Made by a program: the position numbers and the translations under genes
Source: Acidobacteriota bacterium
Lineage (GTDB): Bacteria; Acidobacteriota; Aminicenantia; Aminicenantales; Saccharicenantaceae
Assembly (NCBI GenBank): GCA_028749115.1
Contig: JAQURD010000001.1
Span: 276,218-340,217 of the forward strand
DNA: 64,000 nt
Reading direction: 5' to 3'
Notes under the pieces: generated by a model
Database searches by the model: none
Told to the model about the DNA's origin: nothing
The model's input: only the letters and a program-made list of their open reading frames with translations
Part shown: positions 53,864 to 62,819 of the stretch, in pieces
How positions within the stretch are numbered: position 1 is the stretch's first letter
How the letters are laid out: the number at the start of each line of letters is the position of its first letter

Positions 53864-54364
53864 ATGAAAATTCTAATTACCTATTACAGCTTGACAGGAA
53901 ACACGAAAAAGGTAGCAGAAGCGATCTACCAATCCCTGCCTGAACCAAAAGAATTAAAAAAGATAGTTGAGATAAAATCAGTTGACGATTATGATCTCGT
54001 TTTTGCTGGATTTCCTGTTCATCTCCATAGTGTTCCCTACAAGGTTGAAAATTTCCTTCGCCACCTGCCGGCCAGTAAGAAAGTTGCTCTCTTTATGACG
54101 CATGGCTCGATCCCCGGAACGAGGTTATCCCGGGAAGCCCTTGAACAAGCTTTAGTTCTGGCTGGAAAAGCCAGAATACTTGGCACTTTTGCCTGCCGCG
54201 GCCAGGTTTCACTACAGGCCATGGAAACCCTTGGCCGGTCGCCCGAGCATGAGTTATGGACAGAGATGGCCGTCACCTCCGCTCGTCATCCAGACCAAAA
54301 TGATCTGGAGGATGCCAGAGCTTTTGCCCGCTGGATGTTAAGCCTGGCCAATCAGCCAGATTGA
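53864..54364 (+). CDS. Flavodoxin family protein
   Basis: 166 residues from the ATG at 53864, with GGAG upstream; the frame opens at a TTG (53840). The FMN-phosphate loop is YYSLTGNTKKVAEAI (TxTxNT-like). A second loop (GFPVHLHSVPYKVENFL) and the third (MTHGSIPGTRLSREALEQ) surround the flavin. This is the flavodoxin fold with single-domain length. It should carry electrons in the cytoplasm; the partner is unknown. Confidence 0.88.
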   Translation: MKILITYYSLTGNTKKVAEAIYQSLPEPKELKKIVEIKSVDDYDLVFAGFPVHLHSVPYKVENFLRHLPASKKVALFMTHGSIPGTRLSREALEQALVLAGKARILGTFACRGQVSLQAMETLGRSPEHELWTEMAVTSARHPDQNDLEDARAFARWMLSLANQPD

Positions 54365-54400
54365 TAACACCCTTACCTCTAGCTGGAAGTCAACTGCCAG

Positions 54401-55366
54401 CTAAACGTGTTTAATCCTCTCGAAGCCTGAGATACCAGTGACTTCCAGCCCTTCGCCCGCGGCCGTCTCAATCTGGTCTAAGAGCAGGTTAAGTCCAAGA
54501 GTATCAGAAGCTATGTGCCCGGCGACAATGACATTAAGTTTGGCGGCCTTGCATTTTTTCAGTGCTTCTTCACTGAAATGCATCCCGACCAGAGAGCTGA
54601 CACCAGCCGCCACCTGGCGGTCAAAAATGTCTTTTGGACCTTCTGTTCCACCTGTCATGTCAACATATATCCTGCCTGCCCGGCTTTCCTCTGAACCATT
54701 GAGAATCCGGGGAGGAACAGCATTCAAGCTGGATTTTCTATATTCCGGAATTTCCTTTAAGATGGATAGAACTTCTTTTAGCCTGGCTGGCGCCTTCCGT
54801 GTAAAGATATCCGTCAGATATCTAGTAACGCAATTATCGGCAACAGTATGAAGGCAGATCATCGGTAGATTAAGCAGTCGGGCAACGTCCACCGTCCGGT
54901 TATGATTGAGAGGCAAAAACCGTCTTTCGACTTCACCCATTCTATTTTCCATCAATTGCTCCGCCAGGCTAGGAGTAACCCCGGACTGAATAAAAAGGTC
55001 AACCTGAAGTCCCATCACCTGGTAAAGTTGAGCCAGAGCCCGGCCGGCTGGATGGTGAGCTAGAATCAGGTCAAATTTCTTTGGCTGCTCTTTGTTTAAA
55101 ACATGGGCTAGAAGAACCTCACCTACTTCTATATCAATCCCGGCCAGCAGATGCTTGACTTCGATCTCCGGGTTACCAGTCAGAATCCGGCTGTCAGCAT
55201 AAGGATTAAAAAACGCATCAAGATCAAACGCCTCTTTCTCCTCATCGCTTAACTTATTGTATTTTTCCTTTTCAACCTGCAGTCGACTGGAAATCTCTTC
55301 AGCCGGCCTCATGTCGTTTTTAATGCCCGCAGTTATCGCCAGTTGATAGAAATCTTTAAGTTTCAT
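54401..55366 (-). CDS. NIF3-family (NGG1p-interacting factor 3-like) protein
   Basis: 321 residues. The NIF3/YbgI-type pattern shows a metal site through GIDIEVGEVLLAHVL, DLILAHHPAG (His pair), FLPLNHNRTVDVA and VAGHIASDTLGLNLLLDQIE. These His/Asp/Glu residues would bind two metal ions. Despite its name the family's enzymatic activity is not established. A distinctive insertion with PRILNGSEESRAGRIYVDMTGG lies in the middle. It stands alone, convergent with the flavodoxin. Confidence 0.85.
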   Translation of the reverse strand: MKLKDFYQLAITAGIKNDMRPAEEISSRLQVEKEKYNKLSDEEKEAFDLDAFFNPYADSRILTGNPEIEVKHLLAGIDIEVGEVLLAHVLNKEQPKKFDLILAHHPAGRALAQLYQVMGLQVDLFIQSGVTPSLAEQLMENRMGEVERRFLPLNHNRTVDVARLLNLPMICLHTVADNCVTRYLTDIFTRKAPARLKEVLSILKEIPEYRKSSLNAVPPRILNGSEESRAGRIYVDMTGGTEGPKDIFDRQVAAGVSSLVGMHFSEEALKKCKAAKLNVIVAGHIASDTLGLNLLLDQIETAAGEGLEVTGISGFERIKHV

Positions 55367-55517
55367 TCTTCCTCCATGTTTCCAATCTATATTTTTAGCT
55401 AAATTTCTCCAGACAGTCCGCCCTTAACCATCAGCTGGTAGCTTTTCCATTAATACCGCCAATTTCATGCTTTTTTCGCTTAGTCTTCATGGATAGTTGC
55501 GGTCACAAACTAATTAC

Positions 55518-55537
55518 TCTTTTTGAATTCAAAAAGA
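55518..55537. promoter_or_regulatory. Perfect 20-bp palindrome
   Basis: TCTTTTTGAATTCAAAAAGA is a perfect inverted repeat centred on GAATTC with no loop. It could be an operator for a dimeric regulator or a small hairpin; there is no nearby T-tract to make it a terminator. Confidence 0.4.
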
Positions 55538-55673
55538 AGAACTGAGAAACAGACGGTTAGCTTAATATAATAAAATGATTGACCCATAGCTTCCTTTCAC
55601 TATACAAGCTATCTGGTCAGAAGGCAAGCCTGATAAAAAAGGAAGAAAATACGGGCAAAGAAACCGTTTTTAT

Positions 55674-55702
55674 TTGACAGTGAGGAACCGATCGGATAAA
55701 TT
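55674..55702 (+). promoter_or_regulatory. Strong sigma-70-like promoter, probably giving a leaderless transcript
   Basis: TTGACA (55674-55679), 17-base spacer, TAAATT (55697-55702). The -35 box and spacing are ideal. The ATG at 55709 begins 7 bases after the -10 box, where transcription itself would start. Confidence 0.55.
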
Positions 55703-55708
55703 TTAAGA

Positions 55709-55975
55709 ATGCTTGGCCGGATAATAATTCTTGGGCTTCTTTTTTATTTAGTTTACCGGGTAGTCAAGTTTTTTCAAAGACTGGGAGAAGCCGGGTCTGA
55801 GAAATATCACCAGCCGCCGGCAGCAGATGGCAAAATGATGGTTAAGGATGAGATGTGCAATACCTATGTACCGGAAGATGAAGCCTTGAGAGAAGTCAGA
55901 GAGGGGAAAACTTATTATTTTTGTTCAGAAACCTGCCGGCAGAAATTCATTCAGGTCATAAAAAATAAGCATTAA
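55709..55975 (+). CDS. Membrane-anchored YHS-domain protein
   Basis: 88 residues. An N-terminal transmembrane helix (IIILGLLFYLVYRVV) is followed by a 50-residue YHS/TRASH-type metal-binding domain: MVKDEMCNTYVPEDEALREV, then KTYYFCSETCRQKF, with Cys ligands of the CxxxC type. Such domains bind Fe, Cu or other metals. No ribosome-binding site precedes the ATG, matching a predicted leaderless message. It converges with the acylphosphatase gene. Confidence 0.88.
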   Translation: MLGRIIILGLLFYLVYRVVKFFQRLGEAGSEKYHQPPAADGKMMVKDEMCNTYVPEDEALREVREGKTYYFCSETCRQKFIQVIKNKH

Positions 55976-55990
55976 TTTTCAGAGCCGGTG

Positions 55991-56275
55991 TTAATAACCT
56001 GAGAATTCAACAGAAAAATCTGAAAATTCATCACGAAACTCTTCCCAGGTGATCTCAAGGTTTTCTACCCTGGCCAGCCTTGGCCCCCGTTTTAATTCAG
56101 CCAGAAATTGCTCCAGCCACTGACCTTCACCCTCAGCCATCACTTCTACCCGGCCATCGTCAAGATTTCTTACCCAGCCAGTTAATCCAAGCAACCTGGC
56201 TTCATGCTGGGCAAAAAAGCGGAAAGCCACGCCTTGAACACGGCCAGAAATATAGGCATGTAGCCTTGCCTTCAT
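55991..56275 (-). CDS. acyP: Acylphosphatase
   Basis: 94 residues, the usual length. The active-site loop [13 protein letters not shown] has the catalytic Arg, and [17 protein letters not shown] holds the catalytic Asn. The family fold beta-alpha-beta-beta-alpha-beta matches the rest ([31 protein letters not shown]). It hydrolyses acyl phosphates. It stands alone. Confidence 0.96.
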   Translation of the reverse strand: MKARLHAYISGRVQGVAFRFFAQHEARLLGLTGWVRNLDDGRVEVMAEGEGQWLEQFLAELKRGPRLARVENLEITWEEFRDEFSDFSVEFSGY

Positions 56276-56373
56276 AGAAAAATTTTAGCATATTTGACCA
56301 CGAAAAAATAATTCCTGCTAAACCGGGAAACAGCCAGCTAAAAATTAGCTACCATTTAGGCGAAAATATTAAA

Positions 56374-56915
56374 ATGAAAAAAGTTTTGCTGACACCAGCT
56401 GGCTTTGACCCGCCGTCAGGTGCCGGACTCAGCCTTGATCTTAAAGTCTTCAGCCATTTTGGCTGCTATGGCCTGGCCATCCCGACATCCATCACTGTTC
56501 AGAATTCCTTTAACGTTTACGATTATAAAATGCTTCCTACCAGCCTGATAACCGGTTCCTATCACTGCTTAAAAATGGATTTTAAAATCTCAGGTATAAA
56601 AATTGGAATGATAGGAGGTAAGAAGGCTATACCAGCTATTAAAGCCATACTCGCCGATAATCAGCAACTGCCGGTGGTGGCAGATCCTGTTTTCCGCTCT
56701 TCCTCGGGCCGGTGGCTGCTTGATAAGGATGATTTAAAAGCTACCTTAAAGTTCTAGCCGGGCGGATAAACCTTATTACCCCTAACCTGGAAGAAGCCTC
56801 GCTTTTAGTCGGCAGGAATGTCAATCAGAGTAAACAGATGGAAAAAGGCGGCCAGGGAAATAAGTCAGCTGGCGCAGACAGCCTTTGACCATTACTACCA
56901 AGGAGCTAATTCTTT
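56374..56915 (+). pseudogene. thiD (hydroxymethylpyrimidine phosphate kinase) remnant
   Basis: The first 127 codons read as the N-terminal half of HMP-P kinase: LTPAGFDPPSGAGLSLDLKV, AIPTSITVQNSFNVYD, GIKIGMIGGKKAI and VVADPVFRSSSG. A stop ends that frame at 56757, but the next frame reads RINLITPNLEEASLLVGR, the expected continuation. A second shift near 56842 leads to EKAAREISQLAQTAF. Homology then fades where the convergent penicillin acylase gene begins. Two frameshifts and a missing C-terminal third mean the gene is dead. Confidence 0.75.
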
Positions 56916-56920
56916 ATCGT

Positions 56921-59251
56921 CTACTCGCTTTTTGGTATCAGCCTGGTTATCTTTTCTTTAACCTCATTGATCGCTCCGCTTGAAAAATTAAGGGGATGAT
57001 ACAGGCCATTTAAATAGAGAGAAATTTGATCTTGATAATGAGGACTCAGAAAATGACCATTTTCGCCTGAAGTTAAAACCGACAGGGAACGATCAAAATC
57101 AGATAGATCAATTATTAAACGGCATGAGGCTCCAGCTACCGTTTGGTAATCCCTGGCCGCAATGCTCGCCCGGACAGTATCACTATCACCAATCATCGGG
57201 TAGCCACCGCCATTTAAAAAGCCAAAATACCATTTCTGGCCGAGAGGGTGTTGATAGTTCAGACGGTGAAGCCTGGCCCAGTCCCATTTTTCTCTGTTCT
57301 TGCCAAAGATGGTGGTCAACTCTTTTAAAGACTCAAGCATAGCCTTTTCAATAATCTGGTCTCTGGTCTCTCTATCCGGTGTCTCCAGCCGGTCAAACCA
57401 GGTGGCGTCCTGCTGGTCAAGAATTTTTTCCAGGCCGGCCGGCCTTGGTTTCAGATACCTGGCCAGATCCGGAAAATAAAAGCTGAACTCATCACTAAAA
57501 GTCAGCTCTTCTAATTTATTCCAGAAAACCTCATAGATAGCTGAAGCCAGCCCTACTTTAATTTCACCTGACCATTGAAGTAAAATTTGCTTAGCCTCCT
57601 CGGCAGCCGGATCAATCAGTTTGACCTGCCCTAAGATCTGCTTCAGCCTGGCTGCCCGCCGGGAATAAACATCATTTTGAATGGCCATCATTTTCTCCAG
57701 GGAATTCTTCTCCTCAGTTTGAAGCAGCTCAATAATTCTATCTTTTCTGTCAGGTAATATCCAATCGAAGCCAAGATAATAATTATATCCTTCAGGCATA
57801 ATATTGTTATTGGCAGTGACAATCAGGCCAGAAGGAGGATTATAAATGTTTGGTTTTTCTTCCGGAGTTAAATAACCAGTCCAGGCACTATCTTCCCGCC
57901 AGCCAGGATAAGGATAAACCGCACTTTCTTTCTTCCTGACAGGGATTTTGCCGGAGAGATAATAGCCAATATTCCCGGCGACATCAGCATAGACAAAATT
58001 AAGAGAGGGATTTTCAAATAGTTCAACCCCTTTGCAAAATTCAGACCAATTATTCGCCCTGTTAATCAGTTCTAGCCCTTCAGCTGTCCGGTCGCCCTCA
58101 TACAGGGTCCAGCGTAAAGACATGGGCAGTTCGCAATTTAAGATGAACGGATTGAGGATGGGGCCCTCATCTGTCCAGTTTACTTTGATTGTCCGGGGAT
58201 TTTTTTCTCCCCTAATTTTAATAATTTCGTCCCGGATGGTTAAAGGCTTCCATTTTCCCTGGCGAAGATAAGATTTTGTATCCCATTCGACCTTTTCAAT
58301 ATAGAGATCCTGAACGTCAACATAAGAACTGGTTATACCCCAGGCCAGGTGCTGGTTATGGCCAATAATCACCAGCGGAACGCCGGGAATAGTCTCCCCG
58401 ACTACCTTAAACTCCGGGCATTCCAGGCCCATTTCCAGCCAGATAGGCGGCACATTGATGGCCAGATGAGGATCGTTGGTCAGAAGAGGCAAGCCAGTAG
58501 TAGTCCGCGCCCCGGAAATCACCCAGTTATTAGAGCCCAGACCGGATTGATCGATAGATTCTATCCGGCCAAAATTAAGGACATCTAACCTGACTTCCGG
58601 ATCGGGCAAAAAATCAACTCCCGGTTCCAGCAATTCTACCGCCTTCGGCCCGGCTTTTCTGATTAGATTTATTCTGGCTAATTCTGATGTATAATCAGCA
58701 GCCAGGTTCATGGCTAGAAGTTGTTTAATTGACAGACTATCTTCAACTGTCCAGGGCTCTGGCCTGAAACGAAGCAAAATGAACTCTGGTGGCCAGTTCC
58801 ACTTTATTTGCCTGATATAGGTATTGACACCAGAGGCATAAGCCATAAAAAGCCTTCTTGTTTTATCAGGCAGTTTCCCGAAATCGCGTTCAATGGCCAC
58901 CGGCAACCCGAGCACCCGGGTTCTTATATCATAAGGCAACCCAGCTTCCCCCACAATTTCAGCCAGACGGCCACGGGCCAGGCGTCTTAATAGCTCCATC
59001 TGCCAGAGTCTTTCACGGGCCTGAATATAGCCAGCAGCCAGAAACAGGTCTTCTTCATTTTGAGCTCGAAGATAAGGCACTCCCCACCTGTCCCAGGTAA
59101 CTAAGACTTCAGACTGAAGTCCCTGCATAACCAGGCTGGCCTTCTCTCCGGGCCGGGAAGAACGTAATAATAAATAAATTCCAGCTGCACTTCCCATCAC
59201 CGCCAATAAAACGACTAAAAGAACATATTTCATAATTTTCTTAAATTTCAT
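56921..59251 (-). CDS. Penicillin acylase family hydrolase (S45, Ntn-type)
   Basis: 776 residues. An N-terminal transmembrane segment (about residues 7-30) places the enzyme outside the cytoplasmic membrane. The S45 precursor layout is clear: alpha chain, then the autoprocessing site SGLG-SNNWVISG with nucleophile Ser240, then beta-chain motifs such as DPHLAINVPPIWLEMGL, VIIGHNQHLAWGITSSYVD and GGGYPMIGDSDTVRA. Members remove acyl groups from beta-lactams, acyl-homoserine lactones or other N-acyl amino acids. It begins at the last base of the upstream binding-protein stop codon (TAATG), so translation is coupled. Confidence 0.93.
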   Translation of the reverse strand: MKFKKIMKYVLLVVLLAVMGSAAGIYLLLRSSRPGEKASLVMQGLQSEVLVTWDRWGVPYLRAQNEEDLFLAAGYIQARERLWQMELLRRLARGRLAEIVGEAGLPYDIRTRVLGLPVAIERDFGKLPDKTRRLFMAYASGVNTYIRQIKWNWPPEFILLRFRPEPWTVEDSLSIKQLLAMNLAADYTSELARINLIRKAGPKAVELLEPGVDFLPDPEVRLDVLNFGRIESIDQSGLGSNNWVISGARTTTGLPLLTNDPHLAINVPPIWLEMGLECPEFKVVGETIPGVPLVIIGHNQHLAWGITSSYVDVQDLYIEKVEWDTKSYLRQGKWKPLTIRDEIIKIRGEKNPRTIKVNWTDEGPILNPFILNCELPMSLRWTLYEGDRTAEGLELINRANNWSEFCKGVELFENPSLNFVYADVAGNIGYYLSGKIPVRKKESAVYPYPGWREDSAWTGYLTPEEKPNIYNPPSGLIVTANNNIMPEGYNYYLGFDWILPDRKDRIIELLQTEEKNSLEKMMAIQNDVYSRRAARLKQILGQVKLIDPAAEEAKQILLQWSGEIKVGLASAIYEVFWNKLEELTFSDEFSFYFPDLARYLKPRPAGLEKILDQQDATWFDRLETPDRETRDQIIEKAMLESLKELTTIFGKNREKWDWARLHRLNYQHPLGQKWYFGFLNGGGYPMIGDSDTVRASIAARDYQTVAGASCRLIIDLSDFDRSLSVLTSGENGHFLSPHYQDQISLYLNGLYHPLNFSSGAINEVKEKITRLIPKSE

Positions 59252-60318
59252 TATTCACTTCCTGCTCCCACCATCAGGGGGGACATAATTTCATCTTCAC
59301 TCCGGGTTTTAACCACCCCGTCGGCTTTTTTTATGATCTTTTCCGGGAATCTTACTCCCTGTTTTTGCCCGGCCTCCTCGTTAATAAAAAACCTGACGCG
59401 ATCAATGTATTGGAACGGAATGCGGGCTGGATTTTCTCCTTCTTTTATCCTGATGATTAGCTCAGCCGTCTTCGTCCCGATATCAGTAAAATCAAAACCC
59501 ATAGAAGCGCAAGCACCGAACCAGGCTCCACTGGAGAAAGCAGCAAACAGGGGAATTCTATTTTCTACGGCCAACTGCCCGATTAAACCAAAATTGGCAT
59601 TGATCGTATTATCTGAAACAGGAAATAACACCTCAACCTGCTGCCTGACCAGAGTCTGAACGGCTCGAACCAGATCCTGAGCACCAGAAATTGGCTGGAC
59701 AATAATCTCCAGCCCGAATTCTAAAGCAGATTCTTTCATTAACTCTAAATAATATTCAGAATTAATTTCGGAAGGTGTCCAAATAGTCCCGAACTTTCTC
59801 GCTTCCGGCTTAACTTGCTCAATAAGTTCAAGGACCTGCCTAATCGGAGCGGTAGAACAAACCCCGGTTATCCGTTGGTCATGGTCAACCGCAGTTCTTC
59901 CGGCTTTAATGAGATAGGGATTAGCTACAGAAGCAAAAACAATCGGTATGTTCTCAGTCTCTATCATGGCTGCTTGAAGGGCAGGAGTAGAAATCCCGAC
60001 GATTAAATTGACTTCATGAGCCAGCTTTCTGGCCTGATCTGGTAAAAGGGAGACATCTCCATGAGCTTCTTTTAACATGATATCAATTGTCTCTTTTGTT
60101 CTTTGTTGATAATCTAACAGATTCTTTTTCATAGTGTTATATACTTCCAGAGATGATGGCGAGTCATAGGCCAGAAGCACACCCAGGTGGTAACTAACTG
60201 AAAGTTTTTCTCCATTCTTCTGATCTTTATGACAAGCAGTAATAAGCAAAGCGACTCCCGTTATCATCAAAATAATTTTCAAAAAAGATTGACGTTGGTC
60301 ATTATCATTTTTTCTCAT
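59251..60318 (-). CDS. ABC transporter substrate-binding lipoprotein (TrpX-like)
   Basis: 355 residues. A lipobox (LLITACHKD, Cys29) indicates membrane anchoring. The body matches the ABC_sub_bind/TrpX type of tryptophan- or amino-acid-binding proteins: VGISTPALQAAMIETENIPIVFASVANP, FGTIWTPSEINSEYYLELM, VLFPVSDNTINANFGLI and GASMGFDFTDIG-like sequence. No permease or ATPase genes accompany it, unlike the usual operon; its last base is shared with the penicillin acylase start. Confidence 0.88.
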   Translation of the reverse strand: MRKNDNDQRQSFLKIILMITGVALLITACHKDQKNGEKLSVSYHLGVLLAYDSPSSLEVYNTMKKNLLDYQQRTKETIDIMLKEAHGDVSLLPDQARKLAHEVNLIVGISTPALQAAMIETENIPIVFASVANPYLIKAGRTAVDHDQRITGVCSTAPIRQVLELIEQVKPEARKFGTIWTPSEINSEYYLELMKESALEFGLEIIVQPISGAQDLVRAVQTLVRQQVEVLFPVSDNTINANFGLIGQLAVENRIPLFAAFSSGAWFGACASMGFDFTDIGTKTAELIIRIKEGENPARIPFQYIDRVRFFINEEAGQKQGVRFPEKIIKKADGVVKTRSEDEIMSPLMVGAGSE

Positions 60319-60372
60319 TAGTCACTCATTGTCTAAAAATCTTTTTAATATCTATGATTTTATTAGACTTAT

Positions 60373-61341
60373 TTATTGATAGCCAGTCAATTCCTCCCAG
60401 CGAGCTGGTTCAATGTTGCCGCCAGAAACAATCGCTACAGTCTTTTTACCTGAGAAGAGCTCACTGGCACTCAGCCAGCCGGCCACAGATAATGCCCCAG
60501 CTCCTTCGACTTTTTCCTGCTGGTCTTGATATATAATTTTCATCGCCTGGCTGATACTTTCTTCTGAAACTGTCAATAGCCGGTCAACATAGTGTCTGAT
60601 GAGATCAAAAGTCATCGAATCACTTTCCAGGCCGCCAGCTACGGCTTCAGCTATCGTTGGCTTTTCAGGAAAGTCATTACTCAGGCGACCAAGAGTCAGC
60701 GAATGTTTAATGAAGGCCGAGTTTTCAGGCTCTACTCCAGTTATTTTTATCCCTGGCTTTTTCTCCTTTAGATAAATGGCTACACCGGCGATCAAGCCGC
60801 CTCCTCCAACCGGGACAAGGACCTCTTCTACTTCAGGCCAGTCTCGAAGTATTTCCAGGCCGCAGGTACCCTGACCGGCTATGACCAGTTCATCGTTATA
60901 AGGGGAAATAAATACCTGCCCACCTGTTCCGGCTGCCTGGCGAGCCAGAGCTTCTGCCTGTTCACATGATCCTTCCACCAGTCTCAATCCGGCTCCGCTT
61001 TTCTCAAGTTTTTGACGCTTTATTTTAGAAATAGTGGCCGGCACATAAATAATAAGCTTCAAGCCTTCACCACGACAGATGCAGGCTGTAGCTGCTCCGT
61101 GATTGCCGGTTGAAGCTGTTATTACACCTCGCCGCCGGCACTCTTCAAGATTAGCCAGAATCTTGCTTGCTGCTCCTCGTATCTTGAAAGAGCCAGTCGG
61201 TTGATGACTTTCCCATTTAAAGCCAAGCTGACCGCTATACTGGCTGGAAAGCACCGGAGAAAAAGTCAGGTCAGTATCAAGGGCATAATGCCTGATACGC
61301 TGGCTAGCCTCTTCCACCATCAGGCCATCTATTCTGCTCAT
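60373..61341 (-). CDS. Threonine/serine dehydratase (PLP-dependent)
   Basis: 322 residues of fold type II PLP enzyme. The cofactor Lys is in PTGSFKIRGAASK, and the glycine-rich phosphate-binding loop is VPVGGGGLIAGVA (residues about 175-187). STGNHGAATACICRGEGL binds the substrate carboxylate. The length (no C-terminal ACT regulatory domain) matches catabolic, TdcB-like threonine dehydratases rather than biosynthetic IlvA. It converts threonine or serine to 2-oxobutyrate or pyruvate and ammonia, fitting amino-acid fermentation. Confidence 0.92.
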   Translation of the reverse strand: MSRIDGLMVEEASQRIRHYALDTDLTFSPVLSSQYSGQLGFKWESHQPTGSFKIRGAASKILANLEECRRRGVITASTGNHGAATACICRGEGLKLIIYVPATISKIKRQKLEKSGAGLRLVEGSCEQAEALARQAAGTGGQVFISPYNDELVIAGQGTCGLEILRDWPEVEEVLVPVGGGGLIAGVAIYLKEKKPGIKITGVEPENSAFIKHSLTLGRLSNDFPEKPTIAEAVAGGLESDSMTFDLIRHYVDRLLTVSEESISQAMKIIYQDQQEKVEGAGALSVAGWLSASELFSGKKTVAIVSGGNIEPARWEELTGYQ

Positions 61342-61583
61342 CGAGCCTCCCTCCAGCCTTTAACCTGTTATCATCGACTGGATTTGCCTTCCCTTCACTA
61401 CTCAAATCTTAGCTGTTTACTGCAGAAAATATCACTGCCGCCAGCCGGTTCACGCTGTGTCTTCTTCATATCAATTCATAATGTTATTTATAACATATCA
61501 GGAAAATTTGACTCAAGCTTAATCTTTCCTTATAGTTTATCTCTGATTAAATAACACTATCAACCTGGCAGGGTTAAAAAGCA

Positions 61584-62150
61584 ATGGTAAAAAACCAAAA
61601 TAATGCCTTAAAAGCAAAAACTCCTGAATTTAAAGGCCTGGTTGAGGTTTATACCGGTGATGGTAAGGGTAAAACGACAGCTGCTCTTGGTCTGGCTTTC
61701 AGGGCGGCTGGCCACGGTTTCAAAAGCTATATTGGTCAGTTTTTAAAAGGCCAGCCTAGCGGGGAACTGCAGGCAGCCAGAAAACTTCAGCCACTGGTCA
61801 CCATTGAACAATTCGGCCGAAAGAAATTTATCAAGGTCACCGAGGATTTCGAGGAGGAAGATTATCACCTGGTTGAAGAGGGATTGAAGACATGCCTGAA
61901 AGCCATGCTCAGCGGCCAGTATCAGATTGTCATCCTCGACGAAATAAACGTTGCCCTGAATCTGGGGTTAATCAAAGAAAAAGAGGTTCATAAGTTTCTG
62001 GACAAAAAGCCGGAAAACGTGGAGGTTGTTTTGACAGGAAGATATGCCTCTCAATCGATCATAGAGAGGGCTGACCTGGTCACCGAAATGGTTTGCCGCA
62101 AGCATTATTATGATAAAGGCGTGAGAGCCAGGAAAGGCATAGAGAAATAG
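61584..62150 (+). CDS. cobO: Cob(I)yrinic acid a,c-diamide adenosyltransferase
   Basis: 188 residues of the CobO/BtuR/CobA family. The unusual P-loop GDGKGKTTAALGLAFRAAGHG is the defining motif, followed by GQFLKGQPSGE and the Walker-B-like VILDEINVALNLGLI; VVLTGRYASQSIIERADLVTEM is the family C-terminal motif. It adenosylates corrinoids with ATP. It is alone here, so it may serve corrinoid salvage. The start has a weak ribosome-binding site. Confidence 0.93.
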   Translation: MVKNQNNALKAKTPEFKGLVEVYTGDGKGKTTAALGLAFRAAGHGFKSYIGQFLKGQPSGELQAARKLQPLVTIEQFGRKKFIKVTEDFEEEDYHLVEEGLKTCLKAMLSGQYQIVILDEINVALNLGLIKEKEVHKFLDKKPENVEVVLTGRYASQSIIERADLVTEMVCRKHYYDKGVRARKGIEK

Positions 62151-62365
62151 TATTGCGGCCATTGTTCCGCTATGGGGGCAAGAGGAAACTCTGGTACCTT
62201 ATCTCCATGGCTTGAATTATTTTATTTAAAAGATAACTGTCGAATGAGGACAATAAGATTTTGGTAGTTAGCAACTTTTTTACAATTGGCCTGCAGAGAA
62301 GAGGCCGAGGTTGGTATTTTCGCTATTGGGCCTTGAGAGAGAGTAGCCTCAGAGTCGGGGACTAA

Positions 62366-62393
62366 TTGCCATTTTATTTATTGCGTTTATAAT
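62366..62393 (+). promoter_or_regulatory. Sigma-70-like promoter for the zincin and DapA-like genes
   Basis: TTGCCA (62366-62371), 16-base spacer, TATAAT (62388-62393). Transcription should start near 62400, 19 bases before the ATG. Confidence 0.55.
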
Positions 62394-62418
62394 AGAAAAG
62401 TCGGAAGAAAGTTAAAAT

Positions 62419-62802
62419 ATGAAACTCAGCCGAGAAAGATTCCAGCAGTTAGTCCAGGAAGCGATGAAGGCTGTTCCCAGGAAATATCTTAAGCAGATAA
62501 GAAATGTGGCTATTCTGGTGGAAGACTATTCTCCGCCCGGCCAGAATCTTCTCGGACTCTACCATGGTGTTCCGCTGAATCACCGCGGTTCTTATTATGG
62601 CAATGTGCCGCCCGACGTTATTGTATTGTATAAAGTGCCGATTGAAAGTCTTTGCTGGACTGAAGACCAGGTCAGAGAAAGAATTGAAGAAGTACTTCTC
62701 CATGAAATAGGGCATTATTTCGGATTGGATGAAAAGACCTTAAGAGAAATAGAAGCCAGAAGACTTAGAATAAACATAAAAAAAACCGATCCGGTTCAAT
62801 AA
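62419..62802 (+). CDS. Zincin-like metallopeptidase (HExxH, PF06262 type)
   Basis: 127 residues. The zinc motif is VLLHEIGHYFGLDE (HExxHxxxxxxD), close to the C-terminus, as in the small possibly regulatory metallopeptidases of the minimal-zincin group. The N-terminal half contains NVAILVEDYSPPGQNLLGLYHG, which is a family marker. There is no signal peptide, so it acts in the cytoplasm; the substrate is unknown. It lies 17 bases ahead of the DapA-like gene and shares a promoter. Confidence 0.93.
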   Translation: MKLSRERFQQLVQEAMKAVPRKYLKQIRNVAILVEDYSPPGQNLLGLYHGVPLNHRGSYYGNVPPDVIVLYKVPIESLCWTEDQVRERIEEVLLHEIGHYFGLDEKTLREIEARRLRINIKKTDPVQ

Positions 62803-62819
62803 AATATGGAGAGTTAACT

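Larger units (their letters stand above)
55367..55708. other. Intergenic region between divergent NIF3-like and YHS genes
   Basis: 342 bases, AT-rich, with no open frame of note. It holds a perfect 20-bp palindrome and the YHS gene's promoter, described separately. Confidence 0.5.
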
